From: Micromonospora phaseoli
GTDB taxonomy: Bacteria > Actinomycetota > Actinomycetes > Mycobacteriales > Micromonosporaceae
Direction: 5' to 3'
DNA length: 64,000 nt
Assembly (NCBI RefSeq): GCF_900109115.1
Contig: NZ_FNYV01000003.1
Location: forward strand, 152,843 to 216,842
Positions 27,086 to 34,802 of the stretch are shown one piece after another. The position numbers and the translations under genes are program-made. The notes below the pieces were generated by a model. That model made no database searches, was not told the origin of the DNA, and saw only the letters and a list, made by a program, of their open reading frames with translations. Each line of letters opens with the position of its first letter. Position 1 is the stretch's first letter.

Positions 27086-27482
27086 GGTGGGGGCCGCCCG
27101 CATGCGGACCAACGCCGGTCCCGGGCGACTCCTGATCGCGGTGTACCTGCTCTTCGCGATCGCCGCCACCAGCCGCGCCGGGCTGCAGATCGCCACGCGG
27201 TTCGACGAGGCGCCACTGGCGTACCTGCTCTCCGCACTCGCCGCGGTGGTCTACATCGTGGCGGCGGCGGGCCTGGCGCGAGCCGGGCACGCGGGCCGTC
27301 GGGTCGCCCTGGCCTGCTGCGCCGTGGAGCTGGTCGGCGTGCTCGGGGTCGGCGCGTTCAGCCTGGCCCGCCCGGACCTGTTCCCCGACGAGACCGTCTG
27401 GTCCGGATTCGGCAGCGGCTACGGCTACATCCCGCTGGTGCTGCCGGTCCTCGGCCTGGCCTGGCTCTGGAAGACCCGTTAG
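27078..27482 (+). CDS. Small integral membrane protein
   Basis: 134 residues with about four membrane helices (LLIAVYLLFAIAATSRA, YLLSALAAVVYIVAAAGLA, VALACCAVELVGVLGVGAF, YIPLVLPVLGLAWLW). Family not recognised. It overlaps the upstream membrane protein gene by 8 bp. Its TAG stop codon lies inside a copy of the dispersed nested-palindrome repeat. Confidence 0.72.
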   Translation: MAEVGAARMRTNAGPGRLLIAVYLLFAIAATSRAGLQIATRFDEAPLAYLLSALAAVVYIVAAAGLARAGHAGRRVALACCAVELVGVLGVGAFSLARPDLFPDETVWSGFGSGYGYIPLVLPVLGLAWLWKTR

Positions 27483-27534
27483 GAAGGGCCCCTTCCTAAC
27501 GCCTGGGGTAGAGGAAGGGGCCCTTCTTAACACC
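27478..27534 (+). repeat. Nested-palindrome repeat, copy 2
   Basis: About 57 bp. Two palindromes of the type AGGAAGGGCCCCTTCCT around the linker TAACGCCTGGGGTAGA. It supplies the TAG stop of the small membrane protein gene and ends just before the stop of the converging SDR gene. Probably also acts as a bidirectional terminator. Confidence 0.85.
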
Positions 27535-27536
27535 GG

Positions 27537-28295
27537 TCAGTCCTTGGGACCGCCGGCGACGTAGACCACCTGGCCGGAGACGAAGGACGCGCCCTCGCTG
27601 GCCAGGAACGAGATGGTGTGGGCCACGTCCTCGGGCCGGCCCACCCGGCGGACCGGAATTTCCGACACGGCGTGCTTCTGCATCGCCTCGAAGTCCACCT
27701 TCATCCGGGCCGCGGTGGCCGCCGTCATGTCGGTGACGATGAACCCGGGCGCGACCGCGTTGACGGTCACCCCGAACGGTCCCAGCTCGATGGCGAGCGT
27801 CTTGGTGAAGCCTTGCAGACCCGCCTTGGCGGCCGAGTAGTTGGCCTGGCCCCGGTTGCCCAACGCCGAGGTGCTGGAGAGGTTGACGATGCGGCCCCAC
27901 TTCGCCTCGACCATGTGCTTCTGCGCGGCCTGGCTGAACAGGAAGGCGCCGCGCAGGTGTACGCCCATGACCGTGTCCCAGTCGGCGTCGGTCATCTTGA
28001 ACAGCAGGTTGTCGCGGAGCACGCCGGCGTTGTTGACCAGCACGGTCGGCGCACCCAGCTCGGCGGCGACCCGCTCGACGGCGGCCTCCACCTGGGCGCG
28101 GTCCGCCACGTCCGCGCCGACACCGAGCGCCCGGCCACCGGCCGCCACGATCGCGTCCACGGTCTCCTTCGTCGCCGATTCCTCGATGTCGACCACCGCG
28201 ACGGCCAGGCCGTCGGCGGCCAGCCGCCTGGCGGTGGCCGCCCCGATCCCCCGCGCCGCGCCCGTCACGATGGCGACCCGTTGCCCCTCCGACAT
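27537..28295 (-). CDS. SDR oxidoreductase, FabG type
   Basis: 252 residues. Cofactor motif TGAARGIG (11-18), NNAG, catalytic Ser (NLSSTSALG) and YSAAK (Tyr/Lys). C-terminal ASFVSGQVVYVAGG is typical of 3-oxoacyl-ACP reductases, so the likely reaction is NADPH-dependent reduction of a 3-oxoacyl group. As it stands alone, a role in fatty-acid, polyhydroxyalkanoate or other ketoreduction cannot be separated. Confidence 0.88.
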   Translation of the reverse strand: MSEGQRVAIVTGAARGIGAATARRLAADGLAVAVVDIEESATKETVDAIVAAGGRALGVGADVADRAQVEAAVERVAAELGAPTVLVNNAGVLRDNLLFKMTDADWDTVMGVHLRGAFLFSQAAQKHMVEAKWGRIVNLSSTSALGNRGQANYSAAKAGLQGFTKTLAIELGPFGVTVNAVAPGFIVTDMTAATAARMKVDFEAMQKHAVSEIPVRRVGRPEDVAHTISFLASEGASFVSGQVVYVAGGPKD

Positions 28296-28367
28296 GCCTA
28301 CCTCCCGGTAACCTCGCTCGACGGCAGGAGCCTAACCCACCCTGCGGGTTGGCCAGGAGGACCAGGA

Positions 28368-30020
28368 TCACGAGGACCAGGAACGGCAGAGCCTGATCCA
28401 GCGGTAGCCGTGGCCGGCGAGCTTCAGCTTGTCCAGCTTGCCGACATCGTCGTAGTTGCGGTCGGCGAGCACGTCGATGGGCAGGTCCGCCTCCGGCCGG
28501 AGCAGACTGAGGTCCACCTCGACGTCGGTGGTGCCGAGGTTGTGCAGGAAGACCATCGTCCCGGTCGGCCCGTCCGCACGGTGCGCCAGCACCCCCGGGG
28601 GCATCGGGGTGTCGATGTGGTTGGTGCGGCCGAAGCCGATCTCCGGGGCCTCCCGCAGCGTACGGATCATCCGCTCGAACCAGGCGAGCAGGGAGTTGCG
28701 GTCCCGACGCTGGAGGGTGACGTTCACCTTCTCGTACCCGAACTCACCCTTGTCGATGACCGGGCGGACCAGCTTCTCCGACTCCGCCGTGGAGAAGCCG
28801 GCATTGCGCTGGTGCGACCACTGCATCGGGGTACGGATCGCCTCCCGCCCCGGCAGCGACAGGTCCTCCCCCATCCCGATCTCCTCGCCGTAGCGCAGCA
28901 CCGGGGTGCCGCGCAACGAGAACTGCAGGGAGTACGCCAGTTCGATGCGCCGCCGGTCGTTGCCCAGCATCGGCGCCAGCCGGCGGCGGATGCCCCGGTC
29001 GTAGATGCGCATGTGCTCCTCGGGACCGAACTGCTCGTACACCTCGTTGCGCTGTTCGGCGGTGAGCCGAGAGAGGTCGATCTCGTCGTGGTTGCGCAGG
29101 AAGGTGGCCCACTGCCCGCCCTCCGGCAGCGCCGGGGTGTCGCGCAGCGCCTCGATCACCGGCTCCGGGTCCTGCCGGGCCAGGGCCAGCATCATCCGCC
29201 CGTTGAGCATGAAGTCGAAGAGCATGTGCACCCGGTTCGCCGAGCCGCCGCTGTCGCCGAAGAAGGCGGGAAGATTGTCGGGCTCGACGTTCGCCTCGGC
29301 CAGCAGTACCGCGTCGCCACGACGCCACTGCACGTGCTGGCGCAGCTCGGTGAGGAACTCGAAGTCCAGCTCCGGGCTCGGGTCGCCCGGCTCGGTGCGT
29401 TCGATGATGAACGGCACCGCGTCCATCCGGAAACCGGCCACGCCGAGCTGGAGCCAGAACGACATGATCTTCTTGATCTCGTCGCGTACCTCGGGGTTGG
29501 TGGTGTTGAGGTCCGGCTGGAACTTGTAGAAACGGTGGTAGTACCAGGATTTCGCGGTCCGGTCGTAGGTCCAGGTCTCGTGCTGCTCACCGGGGAAGAC
29601 CATGCCCTGATGCCGGTCGGCCGGTTCCTTGTCCGACCAGACGTACCAGTCTCGGTACGGCGAGTCCGGCGACGAGCGGGCGGAGACGAACCACGGGTGC
29701 TGGTCGGAGGTGTGGTTCACCACCAGGTCAATGATCACCCGGATGCCCCGGTTGCCGGCCTGGTGCAGCAGTTCGGCGAAATCGCCCAGGGTGCCGAAAC
29801 GGGGGTCGACGTTGTAGAAGTCGGTGACGTCGTACCCGTCGTCGTCGTTGGGCGACGGGTGGATGGGGTGCAGCCAGAGGCAGGTCACACCGAGCCGGGC
29901 CAGGTAGTCCAGCCGGCCGATCAGACCCCGGAAATCCCCGACCCCGTCACCGTTGGAGTCCGCGTACGTGTCGATGTCGAGGCAGTACACGACCGCCTCC
30001 GAGTACCACCTGTCAGACAT
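28368..30020 (-). CDS. GH13 enzyme, trehalose-synthase-like alpha-glucosidase
   Basis: 550 residues, glycoside hydrolase family 13. Region I DLVVNHTS (98-105), nucleophile Asp200 in GFRMDAVPF, acid/base Glu242 in LLAEANV, and His311-Asp312 in FLRNHDEID. The N-terminus (WYSEAVVYCLDIDTYADSNGDGVGDF) and overall length resemble trehalose synthase (maltose to trehalose) more than amylase, but oligo-1,6-glucosidase-like use is possible. ATG start 30020; longer in-frame extensions upstream are arginine-rich shadow. Confidence 0.87.
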   Translation of the reverse strand: MSDRWYSEAVVYCLDIDTYADSNGDGVGDFRGLIGRLDYLARLGVTCLWLHPIHPSPNDDDGYDVTDFYNVDPRFGTLGDFAELLHQAGNRGIRVIIDLVVNHTSDQHPWFVSARSSPDSPYRDWYVWSDKEPADRHQGMVFPGEQHETWTYDRTAKSWYYHRFYKFQPDLNTTNPEVRDEIKKIMSFWLQLGVAGFRMDAVPFIIERTEPGDPSPELDFEFLTELRQHVQWRRGDAVLLAEANVEPDNLPAFFGDSGGSANRVHMLFDFMLNGRMMLALARQDPEPVIEALRDTPALPEGGQWATFLRNHDEIDLSRLTAEQRNEVYEQFGPEEHMRIYDRGIRRRLAPMLGNDRRRIELAYSLQFSLRGTPVLRYGEEIGMGEDLSLPGREAIRTPMQWSHQRNAGFSTAESEKLVRPVIDKGEFGYEKVNVTLQRRDRNSLLAWFERMIRTLREAPEIGFGRTNHIDTPMPPGVLAHRADGPTGTMVFLHNLGTTDVEVDLSLLRPEADLPIDVLADRNYDDVGKLDKLKLAGHGYRWIRLCRSWSS

Positions 30021-30082
30021 GCCCCAGAACCTTCTCCCGAGCGGGGCAGCGGCAAACCCCGGCGGCTCGGTACGGTGCCGTG

Positions 30083-30673
30083 ATGCGCAGCGTCGAGTGG
30101 TCCAGCGGCACCTGGTGGGGACAGCCGGTCCGGGCAGTCGAGGAACCGGACGGTGCGCTGAGCGTCGAACCGGGATCGGGCAGCGACCTGTGGCGCCACA
30201 CCAGCTACGGCTTCGTACACGACGACGCTCCGGCGCTGCTCGCACCCTTCCCGGCCGGCAGCGCGGTGGAGGTGGACTTCCAGCTGGGCTGGACGGGGCA
30301 GTTCGACCAGGCCGGCGTGCTGGTCCGGGTGGACGACCGGAGTTGGGTGAAGGCCGGGGTGGAGGTCAGCGACGGCCAACCCCAGGTCGGCGCGGTGGTG
30401 ACCCGGGACTTCTCCGACTGGTCGGTGGCGCCGGTACCGGACTGGGCGGGCCGGGAGGTGACCGTGCGGGTCAGCCGGGCCGGTGACGCGCTGACCGTAC
30501 GAGCGCGGGTCGCCGGCGAGCCGTGGCGGCTGGTCCGGCTCGCTCCGCTGGCCCCGGAGGCCACGGCCTCGGCCGGGCCCTACTGCTGCTCGCCAAGCCG
30601 GGGCGGCCTGACCGTCCGGTTCACCGGCTGGCGGCACGGCCCGGCCGACGAGGCACTGCACCCCCAGGAGTGA
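30083..30673 (+). CDS. DUF1349 protein
   Basis: 196 residues with the DUF1349 / concanavalin-like beta-sandwich: WWGQPVRAVEEPDG, FEVDFQLGW-like AVEVDFQLGW, QAGVLVRVDDRSWVKAGVEVSDG. No signal peptide, so intracellular. Function unknown; such folds bind or act on carbohydrates, which would fit the divergent GH13 gene 60 bp away. ATG at 30083, with a GTG directly before it. Confidence 0.85.
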   Translation: MRSVEWSSGTWWGQPVRAVEEPDGALSVEPGSGSDLWRHTSYGFVHDDAPALLAPFPAGSAVEVDFQLGWTGQFDQAGVLVRVDDRSWVKAGVEVSDGQPQVGAVVTRDFSDWSVAPVPDWAGREVTVRVSRAGDALTVRARVAGEPWRLVRLAPLAPEATASAGPYCCSPSRGGLTVRFTGWRHGPADEALHPQE

Positions 30674-30749
30674 CGACGCCGACCCGCGGTGTGCAGGGCC
30701 TTCCCGACGGGTAGGACGGCCTTTCACGCCGACCCGCGGAGGCAATCCC

Positions 30750-31415
30750 ATGGCAGTCGCCCAGGACGTCGATCCCGGCCAACTCGGTGGGCTGACCGGG
30801 TGGGTCGCCGGGGTGATCGAGGCGAGCGGCGAGGTGGGGGTGGCCCTGCTCGTCGCCCTGGAGAGCATCGTCCCGCCGATCCCGAGCGAGATCGTCCTGG
30901 CCATGGCCGGATACCTGGCCGGTGAGGGCCGGTTCAACGTGGTCGTGGTGACGGTGGCGGCCACCATCGGCTCGGTACTCGGCGCGCTGATCCTCTACTG
31001 GCTCGGCGCGCTCGTCGGCGAGGACCGGCTCAAGCGCTGGCTCGACCGGCTGCCGCTGGTCGACCTTGACGACCTGGAGAAGGCCGACCGGTGGTTCGAA
31101 CGGTACGGCCGCCGGGCGGTGTTCTTCGGCCGGATGGCACCGGTGATCCGCAGCCTCGTCTCGGTGCCGGCGGGGGCGAACCGGATGCCGCTGGTCGAGT
31201 TCGTCACGCTCACCACGCTGGGCAGCGGCATCTGGAACGGGCTCTTCATCGGTCTCGGCTACGCGCTCGGCTCGCGGTGGGACCAGATCGACCGTTACAG
31301 CTCCTGGTTCGACTACGGCATCCTCACCATCCTGGCCCTCATGATCATCTCCTGGGCCGTCAAAAAACACCGCCGCCGCTCCCACCGCCCCCGCCCCACC
31401 CACTCCCCCCACTAA
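30750..31415 (+). CDS. DedA-family membrane protein
   Basis: 221 residues of the DedA/SNARE-associated family, which flip lipids such as undecaprenyl phosphate or PE across the membrane. Family marks: ESIVPPIPSEIVLAMAGYL, FFGRMAPVIRSLVSVPAG (the conserved Arg in FxGRxxPxxR), and GSGIWNGLFIGLGYALG. ATG start with GGAGG 8 nt upstream. A 14-bp direct repeat (30676-30689 and 30726-30739) lies in its leader. Confidence 0.9.
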   Translation: MAVAQDVDPGQLGGLTGWVAGVIEASGEVGVALLVALESIVPPIPSEIVLAMAGYLAGEGRFNVVVVTVAATIGSVLGALILYWLGALVGEDRLKRWLDRLPLVDLDDLEKADRWFERYGRRAVFFGRMAPVIRSLVSVPAGANRMPLVEFVTLTTLGSGIWNGLFIGLGYALGSRWDQIDRYSSWFDYGILTILALMIISWAVKKHRRRSHRPRPTHSPH

Positions 31416-31477
31416 CCCCACCCTGCCCCCTGCCCCCTGCCCCCTGCCCCACCCCACCCCACCCCACCCCACCCCCG
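31416..31477. repeat. C-rich (CCCCT/CCCCA)n tract
   Basis: Begins right after the DedA stop and runs as CCCTGCC and CCCCA units to 31477. The minus strand is (GGGGT)n with many G-runs, able in principle to form G-quadruplexes. It leads directly into an inverted repeat. Confidence 0.85.
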
Positions 31478-31548
31478 CGATCATGCAGTTGTGGCACCGG
31501 AAATAGTCAGTTATGCGACTTTTGTGAGGTGCCACAACTGCATGATCG
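31478..31548. repeat. Small inverted-repeat element, GATCATGCAGTTGTGG type, copy 1
   Basis: Perfect 21-bp inverted repeat (31478-31498 and 31528-31548) around 29 bp of AT-richer sequence. The ends read CGATCATGCAGTTGTGGC. A related element is at 42264-42333. Could be a miniature mobile element or a strong terminator for the DedA and chitinase genes. 31549-31619 shows nothing else. Confidence 0.85.
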
Positions 31549-31619
31549 GCACGAGGGTCAGGTCCAGTCGTTGTGGGGGGCGGCGGGCGGTGAGGCCAGG
31601 GACTTCGCGGCGGGGCTTG

Positions 31620-33011
31620 CTAGGGGAGGGTACGGAGGTGGGGGGCGACGGTGCGGGCGAAGGTGTTGCCGTTGGTGACGTCCCAGTTGACCGACCAGGT
31701 CATGGCGCCACGGAGGCCGGGGTAGGTACGCGGCGGGCGGAAGCTGCCGCAGTTGGTTGCCCTGGTCAGGCAGTCCAGCGCGGCGTTGACCACGCTGGGC
31801 GTGACGATGCCTCCGCCGGCCGCCCCGGCACCGGCCGGTAGGCCGAGCCCGACCTGGTCGGGCCGCAGCCCCGCCTCCAACTGGATGCAGGCCAGCGCGA
31901 CGATGAAGTTGACCGTCCCCTGGGCGTACGCGGCGTTGTTGTCACAGCCGAGCATCGCCCCCGAGTTGTAGAACTGGGTGTTCACCACGGTCAGGATGTC
32001 CTTGATGTCCAACGCCAGCTTGAAGTAGCTGCTGGCCGGGTTCTGCATGTCGATGGTCTGGGGTGCCATCGCGATGATCAGACGGCTGCCCACCTTCGAC
32101 CGTAGCGACCGCAGCGCCTGCGCCATGTACGTCGGGTTCAGCCCGTTCTCCAGGTCGACGTCGATCCCGTCGAAGCCGTAGCGCTGAATCAGGGCGTACA
32201 CGCTGTCCGCGAAGGCCACCGCGGACGCGGCGTCGTTGACCGCGACCCGGCCGGTCTCACCACCGACCGAGATGATCACCTTCTTGCCCCGACTCTGCAA
32301 CGTCCGCACGTCGGCTGAGAACTCGGCGTCGGTGTAGCCGCCGAGGGCGGCGGAGAGCCCGGGGTCGATGGCGAAGCCGACCGCGCCGGGGGTGCTGGTG
32401 GCATCGGCGAACGCGACCGCGACCAGGTCGTACTCGGTGGGCACGTCGCGCAGCCGCAACTCCACCGCGGGGTTGTCGAAGTTGTGCCAGTAGCCGGTCA
32501 GGATGTGCTTCGGCAGCCCGGTGACCGGCGGCGGGCTGGTCGGCGGCGGCGTGGTCGGGGGTGGCGTCGTGGGAGGCGGCGTGGTCGGGGGCGGCGTGGT
32601 CGGGGGCGGCGTTCCACCGCCGCAGGCCGACCCGTTGAGCTGGCAGTTCGCCGGTACGCCGGGACCGCTGCCCAGGAAGCCGAAGGAGACCGAGGCGCCG
32701 GGAGCGACCGTGCCGTTCCAGGACCGGTTGGTGAAGGTGTACCGCTGTCCGCTGGAGGTCAGCAACGCGTCCCAGTATGTGCCGACCGTGGTGCCGGCCG
32801 GCAGGTCGAAGGCGAGACTCCAGCCGTTGACGGTGGCGCCGCCACCATTGGTGATCGTGTACTTCCCTTCCCAGCCCGAGCCCCAGTCGGACGTCTTGAC
32901 GAACGTGGCGGTGACTCCGGCGGCGTAGGCGGCCGGTGCCAGCCACACCGCTCCGAGCGCGGCGGCCAGCGCACCGACCACCGACATCACCAGGGTTCTG
33001 GACCGTTTCAT
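31620..33011 (-). CDS. Secreted GH18 chitinase with CBM2
   Basis: 463 residues. Signal peptide about 1-31 ending APAAYA-AG. CBM2 cellulose/chitin-binding module about 32-130 with its Cys pair ends and WNG/SWNGTV features. (TPPP)n linker 133-162. GH18 catalytic barrel 168-463 with DGIDVDLE at 281-288 (acid Glu288). Hydrolyses chitin outside the cell. An 11-bp inverted repeat and a dispersed palindromic repeat lie upstream. RBS GGGAGG is 6-7 nt before the ATG. Confidence 0.95.
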   Translation of the reverse strand: MKRSRTLVMSVVGALAAALGAVWLAPAAYAAGVTATFVKTSDWGSGWEGKYTITNGGGATVNGWSLAFDLPAGTTVGTYWDALLTSSGQRYTFTNRSWNGTVAPGASVSFGFLGSGPGVPANCQLNGSACGGGTPPPTTPPPTTPPPTTPPPTTPPPTSPPPVTGLPKHILTGYWHNFDNPAVELRLRDVPTEYDLVAVAFADATSTPGAVGFAIDPGLSAALGGYTDAEFSADVRTLQSRGKKVIISVGGETGRVAVNDAASAVAFADSVYALIQRYGFDGIDVDLENGLNPTYMAQALRSLRSKVGSRLIIAMAPQTIDMQNPASSYFKLALDIKDILTVVNTQFYNSGAMLGCDNNAAYAQGTVNFIVALACIQLEAGLRPDQVGLGLPAGAGAAGGGIVTPSVVNAALDCLTRATNCGSFRPPRTYPGLRGAMTWSVNWDVTNGNTFARTVAPHLRTLP

Positions 33012-33025
33012 GCAAGCCTCCCGGC

Positions 33026-33089
33026 TGGACAGAAATCCATCAGCATCGACCTGGCGCCCATTATTAAGACTGTTAACTATTTCTGTCCA
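33026..33089. promoter_or_regulatory. Inverted repeat in the chitinase leader
   Basis: TGGACAGAAAT (33026-33036) and its exact complement ATTTCTGTCCA (33079-33089) flank 42 bp holding an AT-rich TTAATAATGG stretch. The arms bracket the likely promoter, 15-78 bp upstream of the start. Candidate binding sites for a chitin-responsive regulator or an mRNA stem. Confidence 0.55.
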
Positions 33090-33101
33090 GAGCTGGCGGA
33101 A

Positions 33102-33162
33102 GGTTGTTAAGAGGGGCCCCCTGCTCTACCCGAGGCGTTAACAGGGGGCCCCTCCTTACACC
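33102..33162 (-). repeat. Nested-palindrome repeat, copy 3
   Basis: About 61 bp with two GGGGCCCC-centred palindromes. Read on the minus strand it starts (GGTGTAAGGAGGGG) immediately after the TGA stop of the GH16 gene, exactly as copy 1 does after the MMPL stop. Confidence 0.85.
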
Positions 33163-34590
33163 TCAGCGGCGGAAGTGGAACCAGTTGACGTTGACGAAGT
33201 CGTTGGGCTGGCCGCTGCTGAACGTCAGGTACACCGTGCGCCGGCCGGTCACGCCGGAGACGTTGCCCGGCACCGAGCGCCAGCTCTGCCAGCCGCCGGT
33301 GTTGGCGATGGCGAAGCTGCCGATCGTCGTACCGGTCGGGCTGTCCAACCGCACCTCGACCAGACCGCTGACCCCGGCTGCCGCGCCGGAGGCCACCCGG
33401 GCCACGAAGTCACGTGGCCCGCCGGAGCCGAACTCCACGTTGTCGAAGCGGACCCAGTCGCCGTTGCGCAGTGCCCCGATGTTCTGGCCACCCTCGGAGC
33501 ACGCCTCGACGATCACGCCGTTCTGCGCGTTGAACGACTCGGCCTGGATGGTCGCGTACGCGTCGCGCACCCCGCTCGGAGGCGGCGTCGTCGGCGGAGG
33601 TGTCGTCGGCGGCGGGGTGCTGCCGCCACCCCGGCTGTAGACGGCCACGTAGTCGACCAGCATCGGCCGGCCGGGCACGGTCGCGGCGGTCGGCGTCGTG
33701 CTGCCGGCCACCCCGTTCGGGAAGGCCCCACCCATCGCCACGTTCAGCAGCAGGAAGTAGCCGGCGTGGCTGGTCATCTGCGACCAGTACGGCTCACCGA
33801 CGCGGCTCTGGCTCACCGTGTGGTACAGCTGGCCGTCGACGTACCAGCGCAGCTGCTGCGGGCTGGTCGAGGCGTCCCACTCGAAGCGGTAGGTGTGGAA
33901 GGCCGACTGGCAGGTGCTGCCGGGGCAGGCCCGAGAGGCGCCGATGCCGTTGAACTCGTCGCACGGGCCACCGGGCGCGACACCGCAGTGCAGCACGCCC
34001 CAGACCGAGTTGAGCCCGTTGACGTTCTCCATCACGTCGAACTCGCCGATGCCCGGCCAGTTCTGGTAGTTGCCCCGGTAGGGCGAGCCGAGCGCCCAGA
34101 ACGCCGGCCAGTAGCCGGAGGCGGCGGCGCCGGTGACGTTGGGCATCTGGAGGCGCCCCTCGATGGCCAGCACCCCACCGGCCGGGGCCTTGAAGTTGCT
34201 GCGGACCGTCTCGATACGCGCCGAGGTCCAGTTTCCGGCGCCGTCGCGCAGCGGGGTGATCCGAAGGTTGCCGGCACCGTCGTGGCTGACGTTGGCGGTG
34301 CTGTTGGTGTACGTCTGGATCTCGCCGGTGCCCCAGTTGGGCGGGCCGCCCGGGTAGCTGGTGCCGGTGTCGATGATCCAGTTGCTGGCCGACGGGAGGG
34401 TGCCGGCGGCGCCGGTGAAGTCGTCGCTCCACACCAGGCTCCAGCCCGACGGGGGCGGTGGCACGGCGGCGTCGGCGGTGGCGGCGAGTCCGGCCAGGGC
34501 GGTGGTGGCGGCGGTGAGCAGCGCCAACGCCAGCGGCAGCCGGCGTCGTCGCGCAGGCGGGGCGGCGGGTGCCGCCGGGGCAGGTGTCAT
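33163..34590 (-). CDS. Secreted GH16 beta-glucanase with CBM6
   Basis: 475 residues. Signal peptide about 1-41 (RRRR then a hydrophobic stretch, cut near ATADA-AV). GH16 domain about 45-312 with catalytic EFDVME at 183-188 (Glu183, Asp185, Glu188), of the laminarinase (endo-1,3-beta-glucanase) type. TPPP linker, then a CBM6 from about 333 (AYATIQAESFNAQNGV). Degrades fungal or algal beta-1,3-glucans. A LacI-type palindrome lies 29 bp upstream of the start, suggesting sugar-responsive repression. Confidence 0.94.
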   Translation of the reverse strand: MTPAPAAPAAPPARRRRLPLALALLTAATTALAGLAATADAAVPPPPSGWSLVWSDDFTGAAGTLPSASNWIIDTGTSYPGGPPNWGTGEIQTYTNSTANVSHDGAGNLRITPLRDGAGNWTSARIETVRSNFKAPAGGVLAIEGRLQMPNVTGAAASGYWPAFWALGSPYRGNYQNWPGIGEFDVMENVNGLNSVWGVLHCGVAPGGPCDEFNGIGASRACPGSTCQSAFHTYRFEWDASTSPQQLRWYVDGQLYHTVSQSRVGEPYWSQMTSHAGYFLLLNVAMGGAFPNGVAGSTTPTAATVPGRPMLVDYVAVYSRGGGSTPPPTTPPPTTPPPSGVRDAYATIQAESFNAQNGVIVEACSEGGQNIGALRNGDWVRFDNVEFGSGGPRDFVARVASGAAAGVSGLVEVRLDSPTGTTIGSFAIANTGGWQSWRSVPGNVSGVTGRRTVYLTFSSGQPNDFVNVNWFHFRR

Positions 34591-34618
34591 CGGACGTGCC
34601 TCTCTACGGGACGGGATG

Positions 34619-34632
34619 AGAGAGCGCTCTCT
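34619..34632. promoter_or_regulatory. LacI/CebR-like operator before the GH16 gene
   Basis: Perfect 14-bp palindrome AGAGAGCGCTCTCT. Its GAGCGCTC core is that of the CebR box (TGGGAGCGCTCCCA) known from actinobacterial cellulase genes. Located 29 bp upstream of the GH16 start codon. Confidence 0.7.
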
Positions 34633-34802
34633 GAGGAGTTGTACGTCCCGCCGGGACAGTTGTCAATGTCGATCGATCGACACTCCCGCGCCTCGACAAC
34701 CGGGCCGGACGGGGAAGGAGTTTCCCGCGCCCACCACTGTGGGTAATTGCCGGCCGACCGGAAGCGGACGGACCGCCCCGGCACGAGCGGACGGTGGTAG
34801 CG

